From contig MFNK01000003.1 of the NCBI GenBank assembly GCA_001782045.1, positions 124,001 to 188,000 of the forward strand: a DNA stretch of 64,000 nt, in the 5' to 3' direction. A program made the translations under genes and the position numbers. The notes below the pieces were generated by a model that saw only the letters and a list, made by a program, of their open reading frames with translations, was not told the DNA's origin and ran no database searches. The stretch is from Candidatus Levybacteria bacterium RIFCSPHIGHO2_01_FULL_36_15b (GTDB lineage Bacteria; Patescibacteria; Microgenomatia; Levybacterales; UBA12049). How positions within the stretch are numbered: position 1 is the stretch's first letter; every line of letters starts with the position of its first letter. Below, piece after piece: positions 41,849 to 49,044 of this stretch.

Positions 41849-41932
41849 TACCTTCATTACGCAAGTAAGAAGAGGCAGGAGTTTAATAGCAATATTAAAC
41901 GCCCCGAAAAGACCCCGCAAGGGGTTTTTTTG
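41849..41932 (+). ncRNA. Candidate small RNA with three GCAA-tetraloop hairpins
   Basis: About 84 bases from the predicted transcription start to the terminator. Hairpin 1 (41852-41872): CTTC-A-TTAC, GCAA loop, GTAA-GAAG. Hairpin 2 (41881-41900): GTTTAATA, GCAA loop, TATTAAAC, a perfect 8-bp stem. Hairpin 3 (41912-41925): ACCCC, GCAA loop, GGGGT, then T residues. An unpaired AGGCAGGA linker lies between hairpins 1 and 2. No known RNA family is recognised. Confidence 0.6.
41912..41931 (+). terminator. Intrinsic terminator (third hairpin of the candidate small RNA)
   Basis: ACCCC-GCAA-GGGGT followed by seven T residues. It could also serve the HAD gene, 143 bases upstream, or obg on the other strand weakly. 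Confidence 0.8.
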
Positions 41933-41935
41933 CGG

Positions 41936-42895
41936 CTAAGAAAGCTTCAGTAGTAATTTCTTCAGATCGTCGACGCTTTCATCATTATAAAGAGAAATTA
42001 GGATAACTTCTTTTCTAAACTTCTTGAAAATCCTCATTAAATCTTTTTTCTTCTTCTCGTCTATTAAGTCACTTTTAGTTAGTGCAATAACTTCTTCCTT
42101 TTCCAGTAACTTGGAGCTGTAATCTTCTAATTCTTTTCTAACCGTTTTATAGTCCTGGCTTGGGTTTTGAGAACTTGAATCAATGCAGTGAACTAAAAGC
42201 TTAGTTCTTTCTATGTGTTTTAAAAATTTATCTCCTAAGCCCTTACCCGCCGATGCTCCTTCTATAAGTCCTGGAATGTCTGCAATTACCAAACCTTCCA
42301 TAACGCCTAAGTTCGGCTCAAGAGTAGTAAATGGATAGTCGGCAATTTTAGGATGGGCATTCGTTAAAACAGCAAGAAGGCTACTTTTTCCTGCATTAGG
42401 AAGACCGATAAAACCTATGTCGGCAATCATCTTAAGTTCAAGTTTTATTTTCTTTACTTCTCCACTCTGCCCCAGTTCTCTATATTTGGGCGCTTGTGCT
42501 GTAGAAGTTTTAAATTCATTATTGCCTCTTCCACCTTTTCCTCCCTTAGCAATTAAAATCTTATCGGTCTCATTTGTTACCTCGAAGCCTTCTTTGGTTT
42601 CTAAATTAGTAATAACAGTACCTAGTGGCACATTAATAACTAAGTCTTGTCCATTTTTTCCGTATAAATTGTATCTTCCACCATTAACGCCATCTTGAGC
42701 TTTTATTTCTTTCTTATATCTAAATGAGGTAAGGGTGTCGACATCATTTTCTCCTTGAACATATAGGTTTCCGCCATTTCCTCCATTTCCCCCATCCGGG
42801 CCGCCTTTTGCGGTTTGCGCATTTCTTTTAAAGCTAATTGCACCATTTCCGCCATTTCCTCCCTTTACCGTAATTATTACTTCATCTATTAACAT
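41936..42895 (-). CDS. obg: GTPase Obg, without the C-terminal OCT domain
   Basis: Ribosome-assembly and stress-linked GTPase. The glycine-rich N-terminal Obg domain (VKGGNGGNGAISFKR and GGPDGGNGGNGGN) occupies about residues 1-156, then the G domain has G1 GLPNAGKSS, the switch region PFTTLEPNLG, DIPGLIEGA and TKSD. At 319 residues it ends after the G domain. TGATAAAAT ends 6 bases before the ATG. The divergent methyltransferase gene begins 36 bases away, so the two promoters overlap. Confidence 0.96.
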   Translation of the reverse strand: MLIDEVIITVKGGNGGNGAISFKRNAQTAKGGPDGGNGGNGGNLYVQGENDVDTLTSFRYKKEIKAQDGVNGGRYNLYGKNGQDLVINVPLGTVITNLETKEGFEVTNETDKILIAKGGKGGRGNNEFKTSTAQAPKYRELGQSGEVKKIKLELKMIADIGFIGLPNAGKSSLLAVLTNAHPKIADYPFTTLEPNLGVMEGLVIADIPGLIEGASAGKGLGDKFLKHIERTKLLVHCIDSSSQNPSQDYKTVRKELEDYSSKLLEKEEVIALTKSDLIDEKKKKDLMRIFKKFRKEVILISLYNDESVDDLKKLLLKLS

Positions 42896-42931
42896 GGTCT
42901 AATTTTATCATTTTATGTTAATATTAGCTTT

Positions 42932-43771
42932 GTGAATATACTTTCAACAATTGGATGGTCGGATTACGAACTTTTGGATAGCGGAGATTCAAAAAGAATT
43001 GAGCGTTTCGGCAACTACACTATTTGTCGCCCCGATCCCCAGGCAATATGGAAAACAAACCAAAAAAAATGGGCTTACGACTCTAAATATGAAGAAAACA
43101 AAGGGTGGGACAAAAAATTTAATAATGATTGGATTTTAAATTACAAAAACATAAAGTTACGTGCAAAACAAACTCAGTTTAAGCATACAGGTATTTTTCC
43201 GGAGCAAGTAATTAACTGGGAATTTATCGAAAATAAAATTGCATCACAAGAAAAACAACCCAATGTATTAAACCTTTTTGGATATACCGGCGCAGCTACA
43301 CTTCTTTGCGCTTCTAATGGCGCAAAAGTTACACATTTAGACGGATCAAAACCTTCAATAAATTGGGCGAAAGAAAATCAAGAGCTTTCGGGTTTAAAAG
43401 ATAAGCCAATACGATGGATATTAGATGATGCATTAGAATTTACAGCAAGAGAGTCAAGGCGAGGAAATTTATATGATGCAGTAATTATGGATCCTCCTGT
43501 TTACGGTCACGGACCGAATGGCCAAATTTGGAATTTTAACAAAAGTTTTCCGGAGCTACTTAGTAATATTAAAAAAATTATGTCGAAAAATCCAATATTT
43601 TTTATAGTTAACGCATATGCAATTTCTTCCTCAAGCGTGATGTTAAAAAATATGCTCGAAGATTATTTGGGATTTGAATCTAAGAAGATAGAATATGGAG
43701 AACTTGCTATAAAAGAAAAACAAAGAGATAGACTACTTTCCACCGGTCTTTTTGCCAGGTGGCCTAGCTAA
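42932..43771 (+). CDS. Class I SAM-dependent methyltransferase (RlmI-like)
   Basis: 279 residues. SAM-binding motif I is NLFGYTGAATLLCASNGA followed by the acidic THLDGS, and motif IV is IMDPPVYGHGPNG, as in the COG1092 rRNA cytosine methyltransferase group. The PUA domain of full-length RlmI is not present; the N-terminal ~90 residues differ. The RNA target is unknown. The GTG start has TAATAT ending 7 bases upstream. Confidence 0.85.
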   Translation: MNILSTIGWSDYELLDSGDSKRIERFGNYTICRPDPQAIWKTNQKKWAYDSKYEENKGWDKKFNNDWILNYKNIKLRAKQTQFKHTGIFPEQVINWEFIENKIASQEKQPNVLNLFGYTGAATLLCASNGAKVTHLDGSKPSINWAKENQELSGLKDKPIRWILDDALEFTARESRRGNLYDAVIMDPPVYGHGPNGQIWNFNKSFPELLSNIKKIMSKNPIFFIVNAYAISSSSVMLKNMLEDYLGFESKKIEYGELAIKEKQRDRLLSTGLFARWPS

Positions 43772-43824
43772 AACTGCGTAAAATTTCTTGGTTTAAACTA
43801 TTAATTGATGTAAACTATAGTCTC

Positions 43825-44967
43825 ATGAAAAAGTTAATAGTGTACTTAGTTATTTTTGCATTGCTTGCTGTTATTTTACCCAAATCCTTGCTTGCTATAT
43901 ATGACCCCCAATCAGTCCCAAACAATAAATTTGGCATTCATATACTTTTTCCGGAAGAGATAGGAGAAGCCGCTGCTTTGGTTAACTCGTCCGGAGGAGA
44001 CTGGGGATATGTAACCATTCCGATAAGAGCATCCGATAAAAACCTTAAAAAATGGCAGACTTTTATGGATGAGTGCAAAAAACATCATTTAATTCCAGTA
44101 ATAAGAATTGCAACGGAGGGTGATTATTTTATAAATGGTTCGTGGGAGATTCCTAGCAAATATTATGTAATAGATTTTGCAAATTTTTTAAATTCCTTAA
44201 ATTGGCCTACAAAAAACAGATATATTGTTATATTTAATGAACAAAATAGAGGTGACGAATGGGGTGGTGTACCCGACCCTGTTGCCTATGCGGATATTCT
44301 TAATTATGCCGTAGATATTTTTAAATCAAGAAACAGTAATTTCTTTATTATTTTTGGAGGACTTGATAATGCCGCTCCAAATGTTTATGGACAATATATT
44401 AATCAGCTTGATTATATTAGGCAAGTTGAATACGCAATACCCGGAGTTTTATCTAAGATAGACGGAATTGCGGTTCATTCATATCCTAATCCCGGCTTCT
44501 CATCGCCACCTACTTATCAGGGGCAAAACAGTATTCATGCCCATAATTATGTAAAAAATCTGTTGTATCAAATTACAGGAAAGAATGTACCAATATTTAT
44601 TACGGAAACCGGATGGAGCAATGCCAGTATTCGCTATCAAACCCAAGCAGGGTATTATAAAACCGCTTTTGAAAATGCATGGAGCGATTCAAGTGTAATT
44701 GCCGTAACTCCGTTTTTACTCTTAGCAAACACAGAGCCTTTCGGACAGTTTTCATTCATAAAAAATGGAACTAAAACAGAATTGTATAAAGCGTATCAGA
44801 ACTTTGATAAAACAAAAGGAGCACCAATGCTTGAGCCTTTAATAAAACAGCAAAATAATAATATTGAAATAACTAATATAATCGATTTCAGCGAAAAAAT
44901 TAAAAAATCAATTGATATACTAGATAATAATGCAAAATATTTCTTTAAGTGGCTCCTGAATATTTAA
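43825..44967 (+). CDS. Secreted glycoside hydrolase-like TIM-barrel protein
   Basis: Signal peptide at residues 1-24. The mature domain looks like a clan GH-A barrel: VIFNEQNRGDEWGG (Asn-Glu, acid/base, about residues 132-145), AVHSYPN, and FITETGWSN (Glu nucleophile, about residue 255). Its size fits GH5/GH39/GH53-type enzymes but the exact family is not clear. A poorly conserved ~60-residue C-terminal tail follows. A promoter (TTGGTT, 17-base spacer, TAAACT) ends 8 bases before the ATG. Confidence 0.78.
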   Translation: MKKLIVYLVIFALLAVILPKSLLAIYDPQSVPNNKFGIHILFPEEIGEAAALVNSSGGDWGYVTIPIRASDKNLKKWQTFMDECKKHHLIPVIRIATEGDYFINGSWEIPSKYYVIDFANFLNSLNWPTKNRYIVIFNEQNRGDEWGGVPDPVAYADILNYAVDIFKSRNSNFFIIFGGLDNAAPNVYGQYINQLDYIRQVEYAIPGVLSKIDGIAVHSYPNPGFSSPPTYQGQNSIHAHNYVKNLLYQITGKNVPIFITETGWSNASIRYQTQAGYYKTAFENAWSDSSVIAVTPFLLLANTEPFGQFSFIKNGTKTELYKAYQNFDKTKGAPMLEPLIKQQNNNIEITNIIDFSEKIKKSIDILDNNAKYFFKWLLNI

Positions 44968-44995
44968 CCCATATGGTATAATTTAGTACCTAAAC

Positions 44996-45514
44996 ATGAA
45001 TAGTGACCTAACAGATGAAATTTTTCAAAGCAAAACCCATGGGCTTTTAACAATTGCAGGAATTATAGATAGAATAAAAGTTTTTTTGGAAGAAAAGCCT
45101 GATTCAGAATACAGCCTTGTTATTGGAACAGATTCCCATGAGAAAAAAACTATTGGAAACGGCGGCAGCACAATTAATTTGGTAACTGCAATTCTAATTC
45201 ACAGAAAAGGATTTGGAGGAAAATATTTTTGGAGAAAAGAACAGCAAAGAAATATTCATACATTAAGAGATAAAATCTATAGAGAGACCTTAACTTCGTT
45301 AACATTTGCTTCAATATTTGTTCCCATGTTTAAAAAAGCCTTAAACGGCACGGCTCCTAAATACCATTTGGAAATTCATGTCGATGTAGGCGAGCATGGC
45401 GATACTAGGGAAATGATAAAAGAAGTGGTAGGAATGGTAACGGGAAATGGATATGTTGCAAAGACAAAACCCGATGCATATGCAGCCTCCTACGTTGCAG
45501 ACAAGCATACATAA
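44996..45514 (+). CDS. DUF458 / YkuK-like RNase H-fold protein
   Basis: 172 residues matching the YkuK/DUF458 family: EYSLVIGTDSHEKK (the first Asp aligns with the RNase H acidic position), TAILIHRKGFGGKYFWRKE, HVDVGEHGDTREMIKEVVGMV and a C-terminal KPDAYAASYVADKHT. Nuclease activity is suspected from the fold but unproven. First gene of a tight operon with a metallopeptidase-like gene and holA. TGGTATAAT lies 13 bases before the ATG. Confidence 0.85.
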   Translation: MNSDLTDEIFQSKTHGLLTIAGIIDRIKVFLEEKPDSEYSLVIGTDSHEKKTIGNGGSTINLVTAILIHRKGFGGKYFWRKEQQRNIHTLRDKIYRETLTSLTFASIFVPMFKKALNGTAPKYHLEIHVDVGEHGDTREMIKEVVGMVTGNGYVAKTKPDAYAASYVADKHT

Positions 45515-45907
45515 ATGAAAAGCCAAAATCTTGAGTGGGAAGATGCAAAAGACGTTAAGCAAAAAATTACAGAGCTTCTTACGACTCTTGATATGCCACA
45601 TATTAAAATAGAAAATATTCATTGTTTCAGAACGACAGGCTCCAAATCAAGAGCTTATGCAAGAATTTGGTCTATGCCAAAGATTTTTCAAAGAGCATTA
45701 AATCTTGAACCCAACTACGTAATTGAAGTTTTATCAAAGTATTATGATAGATTATCAGAAGATGCAAAATCAAAAGTATTAATTCATGAACTCTTGCACA
45801 TTCCGCAAAATTTTTCAGGAGCCCTAGTTCCCCACAAAACCAGATCTAGGCATCTTGGAAAAACAGCGAATATACTTTTTGATCTTTTTATGTCTAGAAA
45901 GAAATGA
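45515..45907 (+). CDS. Putative zinc metallopeptidase, 130 aa
   Basis: The motif VLIHELLHIPQ (HExxH, about residues 90-94) and a downstream His (HKTRSRHLGKT) give a minimal zinc-metallopeptidase core, similar to small proteins annotated as putative phage or archaeal metallopeptidases. Soluble. The ATG immediately follows the upstream stop codon and its TGA overlaps the next gene's ATG, so expression is probably coupled. Confidence 0.78.
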   Translation: MKSQNLEWEDAKDVKQKITELLTTLDMPHIKIENIHCFRTTGSKSRAYARIWSMPKIFQRALNLEPNYVIEVLSKYYDRLSEDAKSKVLIHELLHIPQNFSGALVPHKTRSRHLGKTANILFDLFMSRKK

Positions 45908-46584
45908 TTACAATAGTACATGGCAATGATACTGCCTCTTCCAGAAAATTTTATATAGAAGATAAAGCTGGTTCATCCTCACACGTTCTTATTGATAAAA
46001 TTAACTACGATTTTATCTTTCAGTCAATAGAGGGAAATTCTTTGTTCGAAGAAAGCAAAAATATTTATATAGAAAACTTTTTCTCAAATACTAAATCTAA
46101 CTCAAATGAGTTTAAAAAAATAGTTGATTATTTAAATTCTATCAAAAAGAATAATATATTCTTTTGGGAAGGAAAAGAACTTTCAAAAACGCAACAATCT
46201 GTTTTTAAAAACGTCTTAATTAAAACTTTTAGCTATCCCTCGACACTTTTTCAGTTTCTTGATTCTTTAGGTCCCCAGAGCAAACGTTCTTTATCCTTAT
46301 TTAAAGAGCTTGAAAGGTCTATGGAAACGGAATTAATTTTTTACATGCTTATAAGGCAATTTAGACTTCTTTTATCAGTCCAGGAATCTAGCCATTTAAT
46401 AGATGAAGCAAAAAGATTGCAGACTTGGCAAAGGTCCAAGTTGCAAAAACAGTCAAGTTACTTTGGAAAAGAAAAGTTACAAGAAATCTATAAAAAATTA
46501 TATAAAATTGATTACCAAACAAAATTTGGCTTAACTCCCTTTAACTTATCTAGCTCAATTGACATTTTTCTTGTCAATTTATAA
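45904..46584 (+). CDS. holA: DNA polymerase III delta subunit-like protein, short
   Basis: Clamp-loader delta-like protein, 226 residues (usually ~330-340). The start MITIVHGNDTASSRKFY resembles the family N terminus, and the C-terminal helical domain (ELIFYMLIRQFRLLLSVQ; QSSYFGKEKLQEIYKKLYKIDYQTKFG) is typical of HolA domain III. The middle AAA+-lid region is reduced. ATGA overlap with the preceding gene. The identification is by motif pattern and size, so less certain than for neighbours. Confidence 0.75.
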   Translation: MITIVHGNDTASSRKFYIEDKAGSSSHVLIDKINYDFIFQSIEGNSLFEESKNIYIENFFSNTKSNSNEFKKIVDYLNSIKKNNIFFWEGKELSKTQQSVFKNVLIKTFSYPSTLFQFLDSLGPQSKRSLSLFKELERSMETELIFYMLIRQFRLLLSVQESSHLIDEAKRLQTWQRSKLQKQSSYFGKEKLQEIYKKLYKIDYQTKFGLTPFNLSSSIDIFLVNL

Positions 46585-46587
46585 TAT
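46559..46587 (+). promoter_or_regulatory. Leaderless promoter with inverted repeat for the phosphohexomutase operon
   Basis: TTGACA (46559-46564), 17-base spacer, TAATAT (46582-46587), then 6 bases to the ATG. The -35 box is the left arm of a perfect inverted repeat AATTGACA/TGTCAATT separated by 7 bases, which could be an operator or a terminator remnant for holA. Confidence 0.72.
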
Positions 46588-46593
46588 AAACAA

Positions 46594-47976
46594 ATGAGCA
46601 TTGATCCCTCAATCTTTAAATCCTACGACATCCGCGGAATTTATCCCACTCAAATAGATGAAAAAAAAATTGCACAAATCGCTAAAGCCATTTTCGTCTT
46701 TTTTCAAAAAAAACTAAATAAAGAACAACCCACAATACTTCTTGCTTATGATATGCGGCTATCGGGACCTCAGCTTTTTAGTTCTGTAAAAAATGCTTTG
46801 ATTGAAATGGGTGCAAATGTTGTTGACGCAGGACAATTGTCCACCCCATCCTTCTACTTTGCCGTATTCCATTACAAATATGATGCAGGCATTCAAGTTA
46901 CTGCTTCTCATAACCCAAAAGAATGGAACGGTATAAAATTTGTTATGTCAGGACCGACCGGACTTATAAAAATAGGGAAACCAACCGGTATGGAAGATGT
47001 ACAAAAATTATCTATGCAAGATCTAAAGCCTACAGGTATAAAGGGAACCGTGGTTCAAAAATCTGGGATACTTGAAGACGAAGTAGTGGAAGCGAAAAAG
47101 TTAGTCGATACTTCATCTTTGAAAAAATTAAAAATAATTGCAGATCCTGCAAATGCAATGGGCGCTCAGTATATAGAAGCATTGTTTAAAACTGTTCCAT
47201 CTGAATTAATCAGGATGAACTTTGAACTTGACGGCAATTTTCCTGTACACGAGCCCAATCCTCTTAAGTTTGAAACGCTTGTAGATTTGCAAAAAAGAGT
47301 CGTTGAAGAAAAAGCTGATCTAGGTCTCGCAACAGATGGTGATGCAGATAGATTATTCTTTATAGATGAAAAAGGACAGATTGTTCCTTCAACTTGCATT
47401 ACAGCAATTGTCGCCAGAGAGCTTTTGAAAAAATATCCAGGAGAACTTATCTATTTTGACATCCGGGATATATTGGGACCGCTAAAACTTATCGAAGAAT
47501 TTGGTGGAAAGTCAGAAATCGTAAGAGTTGGACACGCTTATATAACAGAAGCCATGAATAAAACTGGAGGAATTTTTGCCGGTGAATCATCGGGCCATAT
47601 GTTTTTCAGGGCAAATGGAAATGCAGAATGGAATCTACCGATAATTCTAATAATTCTAAAAGTAATATCGGACGAGAATAAACCTCTCTCAGAAATCATA
47701 AAGGAAGTTAAAAGAAGCTATGAATTGCCTGAATATAATTTTGAGGTTACAAATTCAAAAGAAATTCTTGAAAAATTAAAAGAAAAATATAAAGACGGAA
47801 AATTTTGGGATATTGACGGAGTATCGATTTCTTATGATGATTGGAGATTTAATGTTAGAACCTCTAATACGGAACCGCTTTTAAGACTTAACGTAGAAGG
47901 GTATAATGGTGACGAAGTTGAAAAGCGTTATGAAGAATTAAAATCTTTTATAGAAAGCGTAGCAAAGCATGAATGA
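46594..47976 (+). CDS. Phosphomannomutase/phosphoglucomutase
   Basis: Interconverts hexose 1- and 6-phosphates. All four active-site loops are present: TASHNP with the phosphoserine (about residue 107), metal loop DGDADR (about 248), sugar loop GESSGH (about 330) and phosphate loop RTSNTEP (about 430). Length 460 is normal for PMM/PGM. First gene of an operon; its TGA overlaps the start of the next gene (ATGAATGA). Confidence 0.95.
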   Translation: MSIDPSIFKSYDIRGIYPTQIDEKKIAQIAKAIFVFFQKKLNKEQPTILLAYDMRLSGPQLFSSVKNALIEMGANVVDAGQLSTPSFYFAVFHYKYDAGIQVTASHNPKEWNGIKFVMSGPTGLIKIGKPTGMEDVQKLSMQDLKPTGIKGTVVQKSGILEDEVVEAKKLVDTSSLKKLKIIADPANAMGAQYIEALFKTVPSELIRMNFELDGNFPVHEPNPLKFETLVDLQKRVVEEKADLGLATDGDADRLFFIDEKGQIVPSTCITAIVARELLKKYPGELIYFDIRDILGPLKLIEEFGGKSEIVRVGHAYITEAMNKTGGIFAGESSGHMFFRANGNAEWNLPIILIILKVISDENKPLSEIIKEVKRSYELPEYNFEVTNSKEILEKLKEKYKDGKFWDIDGVSISYDDWRFNVRTSNTEPLLRLNVEGYNGDEVEKRYEELKSFIESVAKHE

Positions 47977-48403
47977 TTTCGATAAATCAAAATTCACCAA
48001 TATACCCTTTTCAAAACGTGTTGAAAAACCTTGGGGGTATGAAATTATATTTACCTCCCCAGACCTTCCATACACAGGAAAAGTAATGCATCTTAACGCT
48101 GGAACACGACAAAGCCTACAAATTCATGACAAAAAACAAGAAACATATTTTCTTGGTTCAGGTAGAGGTGGAGTTATAATTGAAAATTCGAAAGGAGAAA
48201 TGGAAACAATCGAGTTTGAAAAAAATAAAGGATATACTACGAACGTTGGTCAAAAACATCGTATATATTCCATAACAGATTGCGACATATGGGAAGTTTC
48301 TATGCCCGAAACGGGAACAACGTATAGACTTGAAGACGACTATAATCGCCCAGACGAAACAGAAGATCTAAGAAAGGACCCAAATAGAGGGTGGAATGAA
48401 TAA
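47969..48403 (+). CDS. Cupin protein related to mannose-6-phosphate isomerase/guanylyltransferase C-terminal domain
   Basis: 144-residue single cupin: RVEKPWGYEIIF at the start, then SLQIHDKKQETYFLGSGRG and a late GQKHRIYSITD. This is the pattern of the type II PMI cupin half of bifunctional ManC enzymes, without the nucleotidyltransferase half. It may isomerise a hexose 6-phosphate. Its place between the phosphohexomutase and a cupin PGI supports sugar-phosphate metabolism. Start and stop overlap its neighbours by 8 bases each. Confidence 0.78.
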   Translation: MNDFDKSKFTNIPFSKRVEKPWGYEIIFTSPDLPYTGKVMHLNAGTRQSLQIHDKKQETYFLGSGRGGVIIENSKGEMETIEFEKNKGYTTNVGQKHRIYSITDCDIWEVSMPETGTTYRLEDDYNRPDETEDLRKDPNRGWNE

Positions 48404-49013
48404 GGATTTTACAGATAAACATTATGCTCCTAGACTTCACGAGAAAATGGTAGATGTTTTAATGGATCCAAGCGCTCCTGGACCAAAAGTTCATTACCAT
48501 ATGGTTAGAGGCGGAAGTAATCAAAGAAACATTACCATATGGGAACCCGGGTTGGTTGGAAAAGAATATATTAAGACATACGGACATTATCACGTTGGTA
48601 AACTTGACGAAACATATTGGGTAATTTTTGGGGAAGGTATAGTTTTAGTCCAAAAGAGAGTTCTTGATAGTAGTGGTAACCCGATAGACGACGAGATTGA
48701 GGATGCATATGCCGTACATGTTAAACCGGGTGATGCAATATATATGCCTTCAGAATGGGGACATTTAGTAGTAAACATCTCAAACACTTATTTTGTCACT
48801 GCCGATGATTCCCCTGTTAACTTTGATGAAGAAAATCCTGTTTCTTTTCCAGGACACGCAGATTACGAGGCTGTGAAAAAAATGCAGGGATTTTGTTACT
48901 ACATAGTAAATGAAAATGGAAAACCAACTTTAGTAAAAAACGAAAAGTATAAAAAAATTCCTGAAATTAAAATAATAGAAATAAATGAATACCCCCTCAA
49001 GAAATCTGCTTGA
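48396..49013 (+). CDS. Cupin-type glucose-6-phosphate isomerase
   Basis: 205 residues, resembling archaeal-type cupin phosphoglucose isomerase. Metal-binding residues are in TYGHYHVGKLDETYW (two His and a Glu) and a later His in PSEWGHLVVNIS. It would interconvert glucose-6-P and fructose-6-P; this non-orthologous enzyme replaces classical PGI in some bacteria. The start overlaps the previous cupin (ATGAATAA). Confidence 0.86.
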   Translation: MNKDFTDKHYAPRLHEKMVDVLMDPSAPGPKVHYHMVRGGSNQRNITIWEPGLVGKEYIKTYGHYHVGKLDETYWVIFGEGIVLVQKRVLDSSGNPIDDEIEDAYAVHVKPGDAIYMPSEWGHLVVNISNTYFVTADDSPVNFDEENPVSFPGHADYEAVKKMQGFCYYIVNENGKPTLVKNEKYKKIPEIKIIEINEYPLKKSA

Positions 49014-49044
49014 TAATTTAAGTAATTAAATTCATAATAATCCT

